Shown piece after piece: positions 60,201-64,000 of a DNA stretch of 64,000 bases. The stretch's first letter is position 1, and each line of letters begins with the position of its first letter. Location of the stretch: positions 1,302,001-1,366,000 of the forward strand of contig JAKSGN010000007.1 in the NCBI GenBank assembly GCA_024180945.1, read 5' to 3'. The stretch comes from Macrophomina tecta (taxonomy: Eukaryota; Ascomycota; Dothideomycetes; Botryosphaeriales; Botryosphaeriaceae). Under the pieces are notes generated by a model. It made no database searches and was not told the DNA's origin. It saw nothing but the letters and a program-made list of their open reading frames with translations. Position numbers and translations under genes: made by a program.

Positions 60201-61602
60201 GTAATAGAAGTGAATGTGAAGGGAGATCCGGAACTTGTACGATTGTCGAGGACGGTGGGAAAACGTGGGCATTATATTGCTTTATCGCATCGTTGGGGGA
60301 GAAAGGACCCCGACGATCCGCCATTCTCGACAACGCGATCAAACATTGACAAGCACATCAATGGCATTCGGATCAGCGACCTGCCGGCTACCTTTCGCGA
60401 CGCCGTCAAGGTGGCAAGGAAGCTCGGAATCTCGTACCTATGGATTGACTCACTTTGTATCATCCAGGGGCCTGACAAGGACGACTGGAATGAGCAAGCA
60501 AATTGCATGGAAAGCATTTTCAGCTCGGCGTACTGTGTAATTGCCGCGACTCAGGCCTCTTGCATGTCGGATGGATTTCTGAAAAGCTCTTCACCGCGAG
60601 ACTTTGTCACACTCTTGGACAAGTCAGGAAGGCAGTTTTACGTTTGCGAGGCAATCGATGACTTTGAACGCCAGGTCACCGAAGCAGAGCTGAACAGGCG
60701 TGGCTGGGTATACCAAGAAAGAGCTCTCGCGCGTAGAACAATTCACTTTGCGAATGAGCAGATGTACTGGGAGTGCGGCGATGGCATTCGTTGCGAAACG
60801 CTTGCTAGAATGCACAAGTAAGTCAGTTAGCGGCTATGCAATGAGTTAACTTGGCTAATCTTTCAACAGCAGCCAAGCAGCATTGCTGGGAGACCCGGAC
60901 TTTCCCAGCGTGGCCAAAGCGCAGTCGAAAGGTGGCATCATTGTCTTCTATGAGGCCTTCTACAAGCAGTATTCAAGGCTCGCATTGACCAAGAACACCG
61001 ACAGGCCAATTGCAATCGCCGGATTGGAGAAAAGACTGATTCGCGCGCTTGGGGTCCATGGAGGGTTCGGCATCCTCGGCGCTGACAGCTATCTTGGACG
61101 AAGTCTGTTGTGGAAGCGAGCCTTCGACCAGCGCTCCATGGAAAAGATCCAGTTCCGCTCGGAGAGCAGCATAATGCGGGTGCCATCATGGTCTTGGATG
61201 TCGTACGAAGGAGCAATCGACTACCTCGACGCTCCGTTCAACCAGGTGGCCTGGGAAGTGCAAGAAATCCAATCGCCATGGGCCCTGAAGATCTCCCAGC
61301 AATTCTCGTGGCACACAGCCGATCGATCAGGCAATACCACGCTTACAGCAGTAGCGCGCGGCTTCTCGGACACAGAGGAGGGTGAGATCATTTACGACCG
61401 AGGGCATTCACCAGCCACACAAGAGCTGAAGTGTGTCGTGATCGGCAGATCGAAGGCTGAGGAGGCTAGGGACCTGAAGACGCATTATGTGCTCGTCATA
61501 GACAAACAAGGCAATGGGGGTTGGGAGCGCGTCGGCGTTGGGAAATTGATGGGAAAGAGCCTGATGTTGGAGGGGGCCGGGACACGCGTTACGATTTCCT
61601 AG
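57202..61602 (+). CDS. Protein kinase-like / HET-domain fusion protein with a chain of single-codon exons
   Basis: Proposed exons: 57202-57226, 57274-57905, 57958-59160, six 3-nt exons (59225-59227, 59294-59296, 59358-59360, 59442-59444, 59498-59500, 59586-59588), 59639-59966, 60022-60817 and 60870-61602; 1244 aa. The first exon is optional; the ATG at 57294 gives 1229 aa. The N-terminal half is a protein kinase-like domain, numbered here from 57294. It has a Gly-rich loop (GGFSKV, about 184-189), VAIKELQ (Lys214), HGDIKPDN (Asp332, Asn337), IADLGLA (Asp357, DLG for DFG) and GPEAHP for APE. The C-terminal half is a HET domain (HYIALSHRWGRKDPDD, YLWIDSLCIIQG, RRGWVYQERALARR). HET proteins act in fungal heterokaryon incompatibility. 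Retaining the first linker intron would stop at 59199 and give a kinase-only protein. The HET exon has no in-frame ATG near its start, which argues for the fusion. Two separate genes remain possible. Confidence 0.7.
57958..59160 (+). other. Protein kinase-like domain exon
   Basis: This exon holds the catalytic core from NGSGLSVAIKELQQ through HGDIKPDN, IADLGLA, RYGTLKYEGPEAHP and DLWSLGCVVLEF to a disordered Lys/Arg-rich tail. The catalytic lysine, aspartates and asparagine are all present, so activity is plausible despite the HGD and DLG variants. Without splicing at 59161 the frame ends at the TGA at 59197-59199. Confidence 0.85.
59161..59638 (+). other. Array of six putative single-codon microexons between kinase and HET exons
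   Basis: Seven consecutive putative introns: 59161-59224, 59228-59293, 59297-59357, 59361-59441, 59445-59497, 59501-59585 and 59589-59638. Each pair is separated by exactly three bases: ACG, ACT, TAT, GCG, CAT and GAT. Donors after the microexons are GTGAGT, GTAAGT, GTAAGT, GTGAGT, GTATGT and GTAGGT; acceptors are TAG, AAG, TAG, TAG, CAG and TAG. CTAAC/CTAAT-like branch sites are visible in most. The fifth microexon could instead be CAGCAT if the upstream TAG at 59494 is used. All phases are 0, so any subset can be included without changing frame. The fourth intron contains an A21-like tract. Splicing is not proven: one 478-nt intron also keeps frame. Confidence 0.6.
59639..61602 (+). other. 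HET domain region (three exons)
   Basis: Exons 59639-59966, 60022-60817 and 60870-61602 read as one frame: LSDTWTFSVDNKFPDELLPK, then a Cys-containing pre-HET region (CEYCQSLDFS, CRLCSILNQAC), the HET domain proper in the middle exon, and a C-terminal region ending MLEGAGTRVTIS. Both introns are GT-AG and 52-55 nt long. The split C(x)2C pairs before the HET core are a common feature of fungal HET proteins. Confidence 0.88.
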
Positions 61603-62471
61603 CGGGAGGACCGTCCTCGTATCTCGGATACTGTGTTGCCCTAGCTCAATTGCAAGCCGTAAGCGGATCACTCGCTATTACGGCGCATCACCTGTGTAGG
61701 AGGAGAGGTCGCTGGAAGGGAAGATCGCACAGGCCATAAGCATGTGCTCGCCACGTGAGGGCGCGCACGTGCAGCCGCTAGTAGTCCGAAATCGGCAATG
61801 CGATCGCCGTGCAGGTGAGCCGCTTCGCCTCGCGGCTTCAACCCGCAGCCCGAACAGCTGCTCACCGCACACGTATCAGCTCAGCCCGCCAGCGGAACAT
61901 CTCCTTCTTTGCGCTCAGCGCCGTTGGCCCCCGATAGTGCATGTCGCCAGCGATAGTCGGGAGCCGCCGATACCGCAATCCTCACCCGTACATCTTCTCC
62001 GCAGCCTCGACGCCTATCTGCAGCATCCCTGTGGCGATCGCTGCTTCTGCACGCCCTCCCATTGGCAATCCTTCTGCGCCGCCGCATGCAGCTTCCGCCC
62101 ACTACCGCCCAAATGAGGAGGTGGCTCGGCAGAGCGCTGCCGTGTACCTGGATTGCGCTGCCCCGAACAGCTAACGCTCCGCAAGCCTATCTGCGCCACG
62201 CATACATCCAAGCACTGGGAAGCGCAGGGTAAGCTTAACTTTCCATCATGCCCGAGGCAGTACTGGTTCAGTGGAAGTTCCTGTTGCGGTGTCCCGCCGC
62301 GCTGCTGCTTCGACCAGGTAACATCCCCGGTCCCTGAGAAACATGCAATTACCCAAGGTTGAAGCTATAAATCCTCCCTGACCTGTCCTCCGTGGTTTCA
62401 CCGTGCCTACCCGTCCCCGCCTCTCAGCTCTTCGTGGCCTCGTCTCCCGTCTCAGTTCGGCCTCTCTCAGC
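61603..62471. other. Intergenic region between the HET gene and the SurE-like gene
   Basis: About 0.87 kb with only short frames; presumed 3' UTR and promoter. The stretch before 62471 is C/T-rich. Confidence 0.5.
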
Positions 62472-63793
62472 ATGCGTCCGTCTCTCGCTGCTGCTGCCAT
62501 TGTAGCACTGTCCTGGTCGCAGCCCGCACAGGCATTGAACATCCTTCTCAACAATGACGACGGCTGGGCTAGCGCAAACCTGCGAGAGACGTATAGGCTC
62601 TTGAAGCAAGCCGGTCACAGCGTCCTCATGGTCGCCCCCGTTGTCGACAACTCTGGCCAGGGAGGCAGGGTAGGTTTCTTAACCCACGGCCCCACTACCC
62701 TGAAGGATTGCTTGCTGAATTCCTCCGCAGTCCGTCTTCTCTTCCGAAGCAAATCTCACTGCCAACGGCGAATTCAATTCCGTCCTCGCAGGCGCCCCCG
62801 CGCTCGGTCACGACCCGCTCGACGACCACATCTGGTACTACAATGGCACTCCGGCTGCATGCACGTTCGTCAACCTTGACTTTGTCATGCCGCGCATCTG
62901 GCCCAATGTCTCCGCACCCGATCTCCTCGTCTCTGGCCCCAATGTTGGACAGAACCTAGGTCCCTTCCTGTACACTATTTCTGGAACGATGGGCGCGACC
63001 TATGCCGCTGTCAGCAGGGGAATACCGGCTATTGCCTTCTCGGCATCAAGCATCGGTGGTCAGAGGAGTTACGAGTGGATCAATGCCACCACGGCGAGTG
63101 GACATCCAGACCCGGCAACAATTCATGCCGAATTGACGGTGAAGCTGGTGCAACAGCTTGTTGATGCGACGCCAAAGGGAGAGAGGCTCCTGCCCTTAGG
63201 ATACGGTATCAAGTATGTGAACTACCCGCTTGTCCCAATTGGCACCCTTCCCGCTGGTTCCTCAATCAGTATACAAGTAAAAGACGTCAGCCGAGTTGGA
63301 ATTTCTGGGCACTGCCGGCGGCTGTGTGCTGACATGTCCCGTGTAGCGTCAATTTCCCCACGATCACATCCTTTACCAATGACTCCTGCGTGGATCCGCC
63401 CTACATCTTGAGCCGCCTCACTGGCGGTGCTCTGAGTGATATTGCCGTCTACAATGAGACCACCAAGCTGTTTCGCTACGGTGACATTATTGGCGCTGGT
63501 ATCAATACCTGCATCCATGGCGATTGCAGTCTGCCCGGCGAGACCGAGGTTATCGAAAGCGGCTGCCGCACTCCCGTCAGTGTGTTTACGGTCGATTACG
63601 ACGCGCCAACTGGCAGGAATACCACCAGTGTCCAGACCAAGCTTGCGCCACTGGTACAGAAGGAGACTGGTCTGAAAAAGAGGAGCTCTCGTAAGTTGAA
63701 GTGAAGCGGTAGCTGCGGAGTAATCTCTGCTAACTCATCGCCGTAGGTGTGAACGAAGTCAACCAGCGCCCTTATCCCTGGAGGCATGAGTAG
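62472..63793 (+). CDS. Secreted SurE-type 5'/3'-nucleotidase / acid phosphatase
   Basis: Four exons: 62472-62669, 62731-63212, 63347-63690 and 63747-63793; 356 aa. SurE-fold enzymes are metal-dependent phosphatases acting on nucleoside monophosphates and other phosphate esters. A signal peptide (MRPSLAAAAIVALSWSQPAQA) precedes the SurE start LNILLNNDDGWASANLRETY with its metal-binding Asp pair. Then come VAPVVDNSGQGGR joined to SVFSSEANLTANG, LLVSGPNVGQNLGPFLYTIS with the conserved Asn motif, and ASSIGGQRSYEW. The third exon begins at LPLGYGINVNFPTITSFTND, which requires the donor GTATGT at 63213 and the acceptor at 63346; the unspliced frame lacks this block. A last small exon (RVNEVNQRPYPWRHE) is reached through an intron with a GCTAAC branch site; without it the protein ends at 63704. 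Confidence 0.9.
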
Positions 63794-64000
63794 GGAGATG
63801 TTTACTTCACAAGGATTAAATCGAAGCATATAAGTGATAATTTTCTAGTCAATAATTCTTACCGAGAAGGAGAAATGCACAGCAGGATTTCGGAACATTT
63901 CCGAAGTAAAACAAGCCCCTAGGCCCTCCTGAAATTTGTGAACCATAGGCCTCGCAACGACCGCGAACCCGGTGATGTAATTTGTCAAGAAACGAGCTTT

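Noticed and set aside
63213..63411. Unspliced SurE frame continuing to 63411
   Set aside because: It lacks the conserved block; splicing 63213-63346 restores GYGINVNFPTITSFTND and the rest of the family.

Overview
This 64 kb window is nuclear DNA of a filamentous ascomycete (Pezizomycotina). Genes are broken by short GT-AG introns (mostly 45-135 nt) with CTAAC-like branch sites. Coding DNA is GC-rich and intergenic DNA carries microsatellites. The gene set is typically fungal: GPI-anchored phospholipase B, GtaA-type glutaminase, HET-domain and NLR-type PNP_UDP proteins, HSE1, KAP123. A Dothideomycete is my best guess, but that is an impression, not a measurement. I saw no rRNA, tRNA, CRISPR array or intact transposon; tRNAs were only searched for by eye.

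Layout. 1-185: 5' end of a histidine phosphatase gene on the minus strand. 2.5-14.1 kb, plus strand: phospholipase B, the diphthamide enzyme DPH2, a large F-box/Cys-rich protein and the ESCRT-0 subunit HSE1 (seven exons, one GC-AG intron). 15.0-17.7 kb: a divergent mitochondrial pair, branched-chain keto-acid dehydrogenase E1-alpha (minus) and COQ5 (plus), sharing a 222-bp promoter. 18.6-22.3 kb: a stand-alone nucleoside-phosphorylase-like protein of the type found at the N-terminus of fungal NLRs, then AT-richer DNA holding a candidate small cysteine-rich secreted protein. 22.3-25.1 kb: HBS1 (minus), with a strange 14-nt frame-breaking segment. 28.5-29.5 kb: a Gfd2/YDR514C-like exonuclease-fold protein (minus). 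32.0-34.6 kb: secreted glutaminase (plus, seven exons). 36.2-42.4 kb, minus strand: an RGG-rich RNA-binding-like protein and importin KAP123. 44.4-54.0 kb, plus strand: a DUF2433 protein with a C-terminal RGG tail, the sterol transporter NPC1/NCR1 and a manganese-type CDF transporter. 55.2-55.9 kb: a collapsed, frameshifted type-B carboxylesterase relic. 57.2-61.6 kb: a protein kinase-like region that appears to be spliced into a HET domain. 62.5-63.8 kb: a secreted SurE-type phosphatase.

Most genes are housekeeping: vesicle sorting, nuclear import, translation quality control (DPH2, HBS1), mitochondrial metabolism, and sterol and metal transport. The accessory parts are about 18.6-22.3 kb and 54-61.6 kb, where immunity or allorecognition-type domains, the effector candidate and the pseudogene lie.

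The most striking structure is at 59161-59638. Between the kinase-like exon and the HET exon there are six places where a plausible 3' splice site is followed, exactly three bases later, by a near-consensus 5' splice site. Read literally this is a chain of six single-codon exons (ACG, ACT, TAT, GCG, CAT, GAT), all in phase 0. The HET exon has no start codon of its own near its beginning, and the joined frame stays open from the kinase start to the HET stop. Skipping the whole stretch as one 478-nt intron would also keep frame, so RNA evidence is needed to decide.
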